63,621 nucleotides of DNA from positions 1-63,621 of the forward strand of contig JANQJB010000079.1 in NCBI GenBank assembly GCA_028281865.1. The letters run 5' to 3'. The translations under genes were made by a program, and so were the position numbers. Position 1 is the stretch's first letter, and each line of letters opens with the position of its first letter. This document shows, piece after piece, positions 56,115 through 63,621 of the stretch. The stretch comes from Marinagarivorans sp. Its GTDB lineage: Bacteria > Pseudomonadota > Gammaproteobacteria > Pseudomonadales > Cellvibrionaceae. Under the pieces are notes generated by a model that was given only the letters and a program-made list of their open reading frames with translations, was not told the DNA's origin and ran no database searches.

Positions 56115-57134
56115 TTAGGATTTATCCAGCAGAGCTAAAGCCGTTAATATATTGATACAATGTGCTTCTCCCGCCGATGGCGAAATCTCTGAACCGGGAA
56201 TTCTAACACCGTAAGGGCGACCGACTTTTTCCATGTGTAATACGCAAAAACACAAAGCAGAAATTTTCTCCTCGTAACTCAAATGCGAAAACACGTTCCA
56301 ATCCAGCCAGGAGTCATTCGCGTTCGCTCGCGAGAATTCTTTACTAAGTAAATCTCCACCGCGTGCAAAGTTTTTCCAAGAAACATTTTTTGGGCTATCG
56401 CCTACACGATAAGCACGCAAACCGTATAGGTCGACGCCGTTTTCGGAGACCTTATCAAAGGTATCATCTCCTTCATGGGTACCCCCTTTAGGTATTTCGA
56501 CTTCGAGAGGCCGTGGATAAACAATGGCTTTAGCATCGAGCTTCAACCAAGACCAACAGCGTATTAGACCCAGTGGAAAATTTGACTCTATGAGAAGTCG
56601 TCCGGGACGCAGTTCACCACGCTCTTTCGTCGGCGCCAGTAACTCGATCTGAACCGGCTCGTTCGAGCTGAGATTAAAATATTGGATCTCACTGCTCTGC
56701 CAACGCATCGCTAAATTATAACTCCCCATCTTATGAGGAGATTTAATTTCTAATACAAACTTTATATTCTCACCAACAAAATCTGACTTAGCACCTAAAA
56801 ACTTAATATCGATCCCCGCCATATTGCCATAAGTATGTAAAATACCAACAACAAAAAGGCTCACAAGCAGATAGCATAACCCCAGAATCAGATTATTCTG
56901 GTAGTTTGTTCCCATCAACCACATAATAAAAATTAAAAATATAAACAAGAAACCTAGGCGCGATGGAAAGGTATATAAATTGTGGCGGTTTAAACGATAA
57001 TAAAGCGCTGTTTTGATACGCTTATCGAGGATACGGAAAAATAATCGACTGAAAAGACCGCGATTATTAGGTCTACGCTTGTCTCGTCGCCGGAAAATAT
57101 TATTGAAAAATGATACTTTAGATATTGATGCCAT
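56115..57134 (-). CDS. DUF58 domain protein
   Basis: This 339-residue protein has a basic N-terminus, two membrane helices at about 56-100, and a cytoplasmic DUF58 domain with GVDLYGLRAYRVGDSPKNVS and WKNFARGGDLLSKEF at about 235-270. Such proteins act with MoxR ATPases in envelope processes, but the activity is unknown. It sits between moxR (61-nt gap) and the transglutaminase. Confidence 0.88.
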   Translation of the reverse strand: MASISKVSFFNNIFRRRDKRRPNNRGLFSRLFFRILDKRIKTALYYRLNRHNLYTFPSRLGFLFIFLIFIMWLMGTNYQNNLILGLCYLLVSLFVVGILHTYGNMAGIDIKFLGAKSDFVGENIKFVLEIKSPHKMGSYNLAMRWQSSEIQYFNLSSNEPVQIELLAPTKERGELRPGRLLIESNFPLGLIRCWSWLKLDAKAIVYPRPLEVEIPKGGTHEGDDTFDKVSENGVDLYGLRAYRVGDSPKNVSWKNFARGGDLLSKEFSRANANDSWLDWNVFSHLSYEEKISALCFCVLHMEKVGRPYGVRIPGSEISPSAGEAHCINILTALALLDKS

Positions 57135-57195
57135 TTTGGACTTCTTGCCTGCTGTGTTATTTGCTCCTTATATAGGAAGCTCTGCCCTTGGCTTG

Positions 57196-58122
57196 CTAAG
57201 CACAATCGCTTAACACATCAACATTTTCGAGAATAAAATCAAGTATCTCGCGTTTATCGCTTGAGTGTTCCTCTGGGCTTTTAATTCTGTGAGCAACAAC
57301 CGCACCCATCACTGCCTGCAAGTCGTCTGGCGTGACAAAGTCTCGACCGTGAATAAAGGCCCATGATTTTGCCGACTTAAGCCAGCTCAATGCTCCACGG
57401 GGCGATAAGCCGTGAATAAAACGATCGTTATTACGAGTAAAGTCCACCAAACGTTGCAAATAATCGAGCAGAGGGTCGGTAGTCCGAATTTTTGATACAG
57501 CCTCACGAATCTGTATCAATTGCTCGGTTGAAACTACACCACTCATTTCGCTTAAGCGTTGACGTGGGTCTACACCTTTAAATAGCAAACGTTCCGATGC
57601 GCTATTCGGATAGCCCAGCGATATTCGCATAAGAAAACGATCCAGCTGTGATTCCGGTAACTGGAATGTTCCGTGTTGCGAGGTGGGATTTTGAGTTGCG
57701 ATAACAAAGAATGGAGAAGGTAATTGGCGCGTCTCACCTTCGATAGATACTTGCCCCTCTTCCATCGCTTCGAGCAATGCGCTCTGGGTTTTCGGCGTGG
57801 AGCGATTAATTTCATCGGCAAGTAAAACTTGCGTAAAAATCGGTCCTTGATGGAAACGAAACACCGATTGGTCTCGATCAAAAACGGAAACGCCAAGAAT
57901 ATCCGCGGGCATTAAATCGCTGGTAAATTGAATGCGTTCATACTGCAGCCCAAAGACCTTGGCCAAGCAATGCGCTAACGTTGTTTTGCCCATACCGGGC
58001 AAATCTTCGATAAGCAAATGACCACCGGCAAATAAGCATGCAGTTGCCAAGCGGACTTGATTGTCTTTACCCAGCAGCACCTCGCCAATGGCGTCGATTA
58101 CCCGCTTAACCAAAGTATCCAT
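57196..58122 (-). CDS. MoxR-family AAA+ ATPase
   Basis: This 308-residue ATPase has LIEDLPGMGKTTLAHCLAKV (Walker A), LLADEINRSTPKTQSALLEA (Walker B), MEEGQVSIEG, FFVIATQNPTSQHGTFQLPE (sensor 1) and the helical lid with GLSPRGALSWLKSAK. MoxR proteins act as chaperones for partner complexes. It heads the three-gene MoxR-DUF58-TgpA unit. Confidence 0.93.
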   Translation of the reverse strand: MDTLVKRVIDAIGEVLLGKDNQVRLATACLFAGGHLLIEDLPGMGKTTLAHCLAKVFGLQYERIQFTSDLMPADILGVSVFDRDQSVFRFHQGPIFTQVLLADEINRSTPKTQSALLEAMEEGQVSIEGETRQLPSPFFVIATQNPTSQHGTFQLPESQLDRFLMRISLGYPNSASERLLFKGVDPRQRLSEMSGVVSTEQLIQIREAVSKIRTTDPLLDYLQRLVDFTRNNDRFIHGLSPRGALSWLKSAKSWAFIHGRDFVTPDDLQAVMGAVVAHRIKSPEEHSSDKREILDFILENVDVLSDCA

Positions 58123-58238
58123 AGACTCTCGCTCTCAGTCACTACTTGATACCCACAGATCGCGGGCCTATTAATTAAGCATAGACAAAAATCGACGGGC
58201 GCCAGTTCAACTTTTGCTGGCAAAGCGCCGCATTATCT

Positions 58239-58410
58239 ATTAAACCGGTAATCATTATTGTCGGATTAATAGGCGACGGATGAACACGCCGCCATTGCCA
58301 GGAAAACAATGTAAGCCACTGAAATACAAGAAAATCCGCGCATTTATACCAGTATATTTAGTGGCGCGGAATCAAATCGATAGGACAATCGATTTGATTA
58401 CCGGGTTAAT
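58239..58410. repeat. inverted-repeat-bounded segment between metZ and moxR
   Basis: ATTAAACCGGTAATC (58239-58253) and GATTACCGGGTTAAT (58396-58410) are inverted copies with 14 of 15 matching. They bracket 142 bp that contain two more hairpins: AATCAAATCGAT/ATCGATTTGATT (just left of the right repeat) and TCCGCGC/GCGCGGA (58335-58370). The left repeat is part of a palindrome like the one after yciK. This looks like a small repeat element or a composite terminator region. The rest of the 296-bp gap holds nothing else. Confidence 0.6.
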
Positions 58411-58418
58411 GGTTGGCG

Positions 58419-59630
58419 CTAGACAGCTTTGAAGCCGCGTTCGAGATCGGCTTTCAAATCTGCGACGTCTTCCAAGCCAACAGCAATGCGAATCAGGTTG
58501 TCAGTAATACCGGCCGTGGCTTTTTCGTCGTCAGATAAGCGCCCATGCGTGGTTGTCGCTGGATGGACTATCGTCGTTTTTGCATCACCCAGATTTGCCG
58601 TCAGTGACATTAGCTTTGTCGCATCAATTAAACGCCAAGCTTCTTCTTTACCGCCTTTTACTTTAAACGATAGTACGCCGCCAAACGCGCGTTGTTGCCT
58701 TTCAGCGAGACTATGACCAACGTGGTCACGTAGCCCAGCATAATAGACGTGTTCAACTTTCGGGTGTTGCTGTAGCCATTCGGATAGATTTTGGGCATTG
58801 CGCGAATGGGCTTCCATGCGTAAACGCAATGTTTCTAAACCTTTTGCTATTACCCATGCATTGAATGGGCTCATTGTTGGGCCGCAGGAGCGCACAAATG
58901 CCAGCACTTCATCCATAAGCTCGCGTTTGCCAACAACGGCACCGCCTAAGCAGCGGCCCTGTCCGTCCAGGTATTTCGTCGCGGAGTGAATAACAATATC
59001 TGCACCCAATCGCAACGGCAGCTGAAGAGCGGGCGTGCAAAAACAATTGTCAACGACAAATAGGGCTCCCACTGACTGTGCCAGCTTGGAAAGCGCCTCT
59101 ATATCGGCTACGGCGCAAAGCGGGTTCGACGGAGATTCGACAAACAACATCTTGGTATCTGCTTTTACCGCACTTTTCCATTGCTCAGAATCGGTCAGTT
59201 CAACAAAATCGACTCTCACGCCGAATTTCCGCATATATTTTGTGAACAGTACTGTCGTCGTACCGAATACAGATTTGGAACATACGACGTGATCCCCTGA
59301 CTCCAACAACGCCATACAGGTCGATAAGATCGCAGCCATACCAGATGAGGTGGCGACCGCAGCCTCACCGCCTTCCAATGCTGCAATACGTTCCTGGAAC
59401 AGGCGTACCGTTGGGTTGGTATAACGCGAATATACGTTGCCCGGTTCGTCGCCCGCAAATCGCGCAGCGGCTTCCCTCGCCGACGTAAAAACATAACTCG
59501 AAGTAGTAAAAATGGGCTCGGCATGCTCGCCTTCGTGCGTACGAGAAATTCCGGCACGAATCGCTAGAGTGTCGATGCCTAAGTTCTCGATTTCCAAATC
59601 TTCGAGTCCTTCGAATGCTTTATCATTCAT
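58419..59630 (-). CDS. metZ: O-succinylhomoserine sulfhydrylase
   Basis: This PLP enzyme of 403 residues has YSRYTNPTVRLFQERIAALE, ATSSGMAAI, the cofactor lysine in IVIHSATKYLDGQGR, and MSLTANLGDAKTTIVHPATT. It makes homocysteine from O-succinylhomoserine and sulfide. ATG at 59630 (MNDKAFEG) is chosen. The open frame runs 40 codons further up, but that part reads through a long palindromic repeat and is not conserved-looking. It is the last gene of the folC-dedD-cvpA-purF-metZ run. Confidence 0.92.
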   Translation of the reverse strand: MNDKAFEGLEDLEIENLGIDTLAIRAGISRTHEGEHAEPIFTTSSYVFTSAREAAARFAGDEPGNVYSRYTNPTVRLFQERIAALEGGEAAVATSSGMAAILSTCMALLESGDHVVCSKSVFGTTTVLFTKYMRKFGVRVDFVELTDSEQWKSAVKADTKMLFVESPSNPLCAVADIEALSKLAQSVGALFVVDNCFCTPALQLPLRLGADIVIHSATKYLDGQGRCLGGAVVGKRELMDEVLAFVRSCGPTMSPFNAWVIAKGLETLRLRMEAHSRNAQNLSEWLQQHPKVEHVYYAGLRDHVGHSLAERQQRAFGGVLSFKVKGGKEEAWRLIDATKLMSLTANLGDAKTTIVHPATTTHGRLSDDEKATAGITDNLIRIAVGLEDVADLKADLERGFKAV

Positions 59631-59715
59631 TTGTTTTGCCTTTCGGTGTATATGGAAAAATATAATTTTACTAAGTAAATTTGATAGGTAAATTAGTTTA
59701 TAGTGCCTTCGAAAC

Positions 59716-59823
59716 GTTTTCGAGCCGGGGTTTAAGTTCAAAAAACGCATGAATACATCCCTGTAGCTCCGTCACTTCGTCCCTGAATTGACGGTTTTTG
59801 AACTTAAACCCCGGCTCGAAAAC
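59716..59823. repeat. long palindromic element 4 (purF-metZ gap)
   Basis: Perfect 29-bp arms (59716-59744 and 59795-59823) enclose a 50-nt loop with TACATCCCTGTAGCTCCG and an inner hairpin CGTCACTTC/GAATTGACG beside the right arm. Arms contain GAGCCGGGGTTTAAGTTC. It lies 86 bp upstream of the metZ ATG and 68 bp after purF, so it would be in the leader of metZ mRNA. Confidence 0.92.
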
Positions 59824-59890
59824 TCACTTAATCTATTTTGTCGAGCAACGTGTAATTCTATGTATTTACGCTTCTCTGTGGCCGTCGTAA

Positions 59891-61411
59891 TCAAGACGCA
59901 TTATGCAAACCAACAATACTGCCTACACCCTGATCAGTATCAGCTCTCGCCATTTGCGCAGCGTCATTACGAGCTTTATCCAATTTCTTCAAGTATTTTT
60001 TATCAACGTCGCTGGTAATATAAACGCCGTTAAAAACAGCAAGCTCAAATTGTTTTATTTCAGGATTCCCTTCAGCGGAGGCCGCAATTAAATCGTCGAT
60101 GTCTTGATAAATTAGCCAATCCGCACCAATTTCCTCAGCAATTTCTTCGTCTGATTTGTTGTGAGCAATTAATTCTTTTGCCGAAGGCATGTCAATGCCG
60201 TAAACGTTTGGGTGTTTTACCGCGGGCGCAGCCGATGCAAAATACACTTTAGCAGCGCCTGCATCACGTGCCATTTGGATAATTTGTTTGCAAGTAGTAC
60301 CACGCACTATTGAATCGTCAACAAGTAAGACGTTCTTGCCTCTAAATTCTAAGTCAATCGGGTTTAATTTTTGCCGTACCGATTTTTTGCGCTGATGTTG
60401 CCCTGGCATGATAAAGGTTCGACCTATATAACGATTTTTAACCAGCCCTTCTCGAAATTTAACCCCGAGTTTATAAGCCATTGCTTGACCTGCCACGCGA
60501 CTACTATCGGGAATCGGTATCACAACATCAATATCGTTCTCAGGCCGTTGGCGTAAAATTTTATCCGCCAATTTTTCGCCCTGACGCAAGCGTGCTTTAT
60601 AAACAGACACGCCGTCCATAATCGAGTCCGGGCGTGCGAAATATACGTGTTCAAAAATACACGGACTCAAATTAGAATTTTTAACACATTGGTGAGTATG
60701 TATTTGTCCATCAACCGAAATAAATATTGCTTCGCCTGCACCGACATCGCGGGTTAACGAAAAACCCATTACATCAAGAGCAACACTTTCGGACGCGATA
60801 ATATATTCTTTACCTTTTTTACTTTCTCGTTCACCAAATACTAAAGGCCGAATTCCGTTTGGGTCTCGAAACGCCAAGACACCGTGATTGGCAATCATCG
60901 CAACAACTGAAAAACCACCACGAACGCGCTTATATAATTGTGAAACCGCATAAAAAATATCTTCAGGCTCAGGTTTTAATTTACCGAGTGCCTGCAGCTC
61001 GTGCGCCAATACATTCAATAAGACTTCTGAGTCAGAGTCGGTATTTATATGGCGTAAATCGGCTAAAAATAATTCATTACACAATTGTTCTGTATTGGTT
61101 AGGTTGCCATTATGGGCAAGTGCAATACCGTAGGGAGAATTAACGTAAAAAGGTTGAGCCAAGGCTGGGCTTGAGCTTCCCGCTGTGGGGTAACGCACAT
61201 GCCCAATACCCATATTACCGGTTAAACGCTGCATATGACGGCTGCGAAAAACATCGCGAACCAAGCCGAGCCCCTTTTGTTGCGCGAGTTTCCCATCGTC
61301 GCAAGTCATAATACCAGCAGCATCTTGACCGCGATGCTGTAACATCGTCAACGCATCATAAAGCGCGAGATTGACGTCTTTTTTTCCGACAATGCCAACA
61401 ATACCACACAT
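59891..61411 (-). CDS. purF: Amidophosphoribosyltransferase
   Basis: This 506-residue enzyme starts [20 protein letters not shown] with the N-terminal Cys nucleophile of the glutaminase domain, then RGQDAAGI and [13 protein letters not shown]. The C-terminal phosphoribosyltransferase domain has the PRPP loop [18 protein letters not shown]. It does the first step of purine synthesis. The gap to cvpA upstream is 59 nt. Confidence 0.96.
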   Translation of the reverse strand: MCGIVGIVGKKDVNLALYDALTMLQHRGQDAAGIMTCDDGKLAQQKGLGLVRDVFRSRHMQRLTGNMGIGHVRYPTAGSSSPALAQPFYVNSPYGIALAHNGNLTNTEQLCNELFLADLRHINTDSDSEVLLNVLAHELQALGKLKPEPEDIFYAVSQLYKRVRGGFSVVAMIANHGVLAFRDPNGIRPLVFGERESKKGKEYIIASESVALDVMGFSLTRDVGAGEAIFISVDGQIHTHQCVKNSNLSPCIFEHVYFARPDSIMDGVSVYKARLRQGEKLADKILRQRPENDIDVVIPIPDSSRVAGQAMAYKLGVKFREGLVKNRYIGRTFIMPGQHQRKKSVRQKLNPIDLEFRGKNVLLVDDSIVRGTTCKQIIQMARDAGAAKVYFASAAPAVKHPNVYGIDMPSAKELIAHNKSDEEIAEEIGADWLIYQDIDDLIAASAEGNPEIKQFELAVFNGVYITSDVDKKYLKKLDKARNDAAQMARADTDQGVGSIVGLHNAS

Positions 61412-61470
61412 ATTTCTACCTATTTTCGACTTAGCAAACCGGTGATTTAATATTTCTAAATATAGAGATT

Positions 61471-62004
61471 TTACGTACTACTTTCATTAGCTTGTGCTGG
61501 CGAACTATCGCGAAATAAGTCCAGCATCAAGTTAAAAAATTGGCTAAATATTGACGTGGCCCAGTCTTCGAACGCGAGAAATCGGGGGATTACAGCGGAC
61601 TGTTGCCACCAACCGTCCTGGTCAACCGGCACCACAGCTGGCGCCAGCAGCAGTATCGCCATCACCACAACCAAACCACGCATTATCCCAAATACCATAC
61701 CGAGTATTCGATCTGTACCACTTAAGCCGGTCATTTTGACGAGAGTGCTGACAAGACGCGTTATCAGGGCACCGACAATTAAGGTCAAGATAAACAAGAG
61801 GCTAAATGCTGCTATATCACGCACAGACGGGGTGGAGATATGGGGTTCTAGCATAACCGAAGCCTGGTAGCGGAAACTAATCGCAATGATCAATGCTGCC
61901 GCCCAAACGGCCAACGACAGCGCTTCCTTTACGAATCCGCGCCAAAGGCCAAACAAGCTCGACATTACGATGATGATGACGATTACCCAGTCCGCCCAGT
62001 TCAT
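61471..62004 (-). CDS. cvpA: CvpA family membrane protein
   Basis: This 177-residue protein has four membrane helices (from [20 protein letters not shown] to about 125) and the family motif [21 protein letters not shown] conserved D-R pair is in [15 protein letters not shown]. CvpA supports envelope integrity and, in E. coli, colicin V production. It stands before purF as in most gammaproteobacteria. Confidence 0.92.
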   Translation of the reverse strand: MNWADWVIVIIIVMSSLFGLWRGFVKEALSLAVWAAALIIAISFRYQASVMLEPHISTPSVRDIAAFSLLFILTLIVGALITRLVSTLVKMTGLSGTDRILGMVFGIMRGLVVVMAILLLAPAVVPVDQDGWWQQSAVIPRFLAFEDWATSIFSQFFNLMLDLFRDSSPAQANESST

Positions 62005-62117
62005 TACTTACCCCAACCAACCTCTATTGAGCCAATGGTAACAAAGCGCCTCACGAATAAGAACGCCTATATCTTAAAAACCGACCAAGCAAAGCGTGGC
62101 CCTTAGTTGTCTGGGGT

Positions 62118-62642
62118 TTAGTTACTCGGCGTAAAGTCCAAAATAATTGACCGGACTTTATACTTTTGCTCAATATTTTTCTTTATCTGTAACAGTGCAG
62201 ATTTGTCTAACTTGGGTCCAACATATACTTTTGTCAGAGGAGCATTATCTTTTTCGGTCACACGAATATAGGCGGGGTAGTCCGATTGAAGCAGCTCGTC
62301 ACGCAGTTTGGTCGCCAGTTCTTGCTTGCGAAAACTCGCTACTTGAATAACCCAGGATTTTGGCAAGCTTTGTTGATTCAAACCAGGTTCTTCCGGTTTT
62401 TCGTCAACCGGTTGTGTTTCGTCCGGAATAAACATCTGTTCAGGTTCAGGTGCCGGGGATGTGACCTCTGGTTCAACCGGCGGCGTAATAACAACTGTCT
62501 CAATTTCGGGTTCAGGCGGAATCTGCGTTTCTCGATCAATTGGCTCTAAGCTTTCACGATCAAACAAAACCGGTAAAAATATTACGACCAGTGCTAACAA
62601 TACGATAGCACCGATTAATCGCTGTTTAAGTCCGTCATCCAT
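62118..62642 (-). CDS. dedD: DedD-like SPOR domain protein
   Basis: This 174-residue protein has one N-terminal helix (LIGAIVLLALVVIFLPVLF), a proline- and glutamate-rich periplasmic linker at about 30-90, and a C-terminal SPOR domain (SWVIQVASFRKQELATKL to KVYVGPKLDKSALL). SPOR domains bind denuded septal peptidoglycan, so it probably acts in cell division. It overlaps the folC stop by 8 bp. Confidence 0.9.
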   Translation of the reverse strand: MDDGLKQRLIGAIVLLALVVIFLPVLFDRESLEPIDRETQIPPEPEIETVVITPPVEPEVTSPAPEPEQMFIPDETQPVDEKPEEPGLNQQSLPKSWVIQVASFRKQELATKLRDELLQSDYPAYIRVTEKDNAPLTKVYVGPKLDKSALLQIKKNIEQKYKVRSIILDFTPSN

Positions 62643-63621
62643 TTACTGGATTGCCCGCCTCAATTATTGGAATTTGTTGGTTTAACTTTACTAGGGCCTC
62701 TCCAACAATGGCAAAGGACCCTGTCACAAGTAAGGCACTTGCATCACACAACGCCTCGTCACTGGCTTTTTGCAGCGCACTTGATACATCGTCGGTTAAT
62801 TCTATTGTCGCTCCGGGCGATACAATTTTTATCGCATTGTAGACATTTTCATTGTCGGCTGCGCGCGCGAAATCACTCATACTGGGCAGATACCAACGCG
62901 ATACCAATAGCGAGAGCGGTTCCACCATACCAACAATATCTTTGTCGCTCATCACGGCGAATACGGCATAAACTTTTTTCTTGTCTGGATAAAGCTCTCT
63001 AAAGCGTTTCACAACAAAGCGACTGGCCGCTGGGTTATGCGCAATATCAAAAATAAAACTAACACCGTTTTGCTCTATGAGCTGCATTCGTCCAAGCAAT
63101 TTAAGTCGCGGCGTAAGCGTATCGATATCGGATTGATTAAGCGTAATATTCTCCAGCAAGCAAGCCTGCAAAGCTGCAGCGACGCTTTGGATCGGCAAAC
63201 GGAGATCTTGTTTTTTAAATTCAAATACGTGATTTGCATCACCGTGTGAATTTAGCAAATTTACACAAAACCCCTGCTCACTTTCCTCGATACCAAATTG
63301 CTCCCCTAACCAGTAGCGCGGACAGTTTAATGCTTGACAGCTTTGCGCGAGCGTCTGCGGTGGGTCGAGATCTGCGCAAACAAAAGGTTTTTGATAACGG
63401 CATATTCCAACTTTTTCGGCTGCAATCGATTCACGATTATCACCTAGCCATTCAACGTGATCCAACGCAATCGACGTTATAATGGCAATATCCGTGTCGA
63501 TGATATTGGTCGCATCCAACCTGCCACCCAAACCTACCTCTAATAACCAATAGTCGAGCTTTGCTTGCTTAAATAAATATAAAGCCGCAAGCGTATTAAA
63601 TTCAAAATACGTTAGTGAAAT
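62635..63621 (-). CDS. folC: Folylpolyglutamate/dihydrofolate synthase, 3' part
   Basis: This is the C-terminal 328 codons of a Mur-ligase-type enzyme. The gene runs off the right end of the window, where the frame is still open. Recognisable parts are LTYFEFNTLAALYLFK, LEVGLGGRLDATNIID, ALDHVEWLGDNRESIAAEK, FIFDIAHNPAASRF and YAVFAVMSDKDI. It adds glutamates to folate. A Met at 63531 lies inside the conserved GLGGRLDATN region and is not the start. Confidence 0.93.
   Translation of the reverse strand: MSLTYFEFNTLAALYLFKQAKLDYWLLEVGLGGRLDATNIIDTDIAIITSIALDHVEWLGDNRESIAAEKVGICRYQKPFVCADLDPPQTLAQSCQALNCPRYWLGEQFGIEESEQGFCVNLLNSHGDANHVFEFKKQDLRLPIQSVAAALQACLLENITLNQSDIDTLTPRLKLLGRMQLIEQNGVSFIFDIAHNPAASRFVVKRFRELYPDKKKVYAVFAVMSDKDIVGMVEPLSLLVSRWYLPSMSDFARAADNENVYNAIKIVSPGATIELTDDVSSALQKASDEALCDASALLVTGSFAIVGEALVKLNQQIPIIEAGNPVNG

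Noticed and set aside
58375-58400. AATCAAATCGAT/ATCGATTTGATT hairpin as metZ terminator
   Set aside because: The stem is perfect, but no U-run follows in the direction of metZ transcription. It is reported only as part of the repeat segment.
1-63621. CRISPR arrays, tRNA and rRNA genes
   Set aside because: I looked for regular direct repeats with spacers and for tRNA cloverleaf signatures on both strands and saw none. The only tandem array (41172-41235) has no spacers.

Overview
The window comes from a gammaproteobacterium of the Pseudomonadales/Cellvibrionales type, probably a Cellvibrionaceae-like marine or plant-polymer degrader. This is inferred from gene content and order: a gyrA-pheA-(tyrA~aroA fusion) block, mtaD-ubiG-mupP-yciK facing away from gyrA, a folC-dedD-cvpA-purF-metZ block, and a surface-polysaccharide locus next to ihfB as in Pseudomonas aeruginosa. 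No database search was possible, so family names rest on recognised motifs and the lineage is an inference.

Region 1 (about 0.5-32.4 kb, all genes on the minus strand) is an O-antigen/exopolysaccharide locus. In transcription order it starts with manC and wecA, then an RfaH-like antiterminator, an ops-like element (28951-28972), an EPS-associated MarR regulator and a Wzz-type chain-length protein. Next come GDP-fucose genes (gmd, fcl), a UDP-sulfoquinovose synthase, an epimerase and a UDP-GlcNAc 4,6-dehydratase. These are followed by glycosyltransferases, a Wzy-like polymerase, an acyltransferase, a PglK-like ABC flippase candidate, and a tightly overlapping module for an unidentified sugar (KdsC-like phosphatase, GatZ/KbaZ-like protein, cupin, kinase-nucleotidyltransferase fusion, C-methyltransferase). 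The far end holds a three-gene set resembling the QuiNAc-initiating WreV/WreQ/WreU enzymes. A decayed junction of a carbamoyltransferase 5' end and a GDP-fucose synthase 3' end (4.2-4.5 kb) records past remodelling. The 20-27 kb part looks richer in G+C than 0.5-19 kb, suggesting separate origins.

Region 2 (32.5-33.85 kb) has no intact protein gene. It holds two tandem RNA genes of about 295 nt, each with about 19-20 GGA motifs and an intrinsic terminator with a GGA-containing loop: CsrB/RsmZ-type sponges for CsrA. The first has an 18-bp perfect palindrome like the UvrY/GacA box upstream; the second has none that I can see. A frameshifted gene fragment lies between them.

Region 3 (33.85-63.6 kb) is conserved chromosomal core: ihfB, wecB, rpsA, lapB, lapA, cmk, pyrF, a ComEA-like gene, cysN, cysD, tyrA~aroA, pheA and gyrA on the minus strand; mtaD, ubiG, mupP and yciK on the plus strand; then tgpA-like, DUF58, moxR, metZ, purF, cvpA, dedD and a folC cut by the window end, all minus. 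Four intergenic gaps here contain or flank a recurring 108-113-bp palindromic element (28-30-bp perfect arms, 50-53-nt loop with a second hairpin) whose arm sequence differs at each locus. This family and the paired Csr-type RNAs are the two most notable structures in the window.
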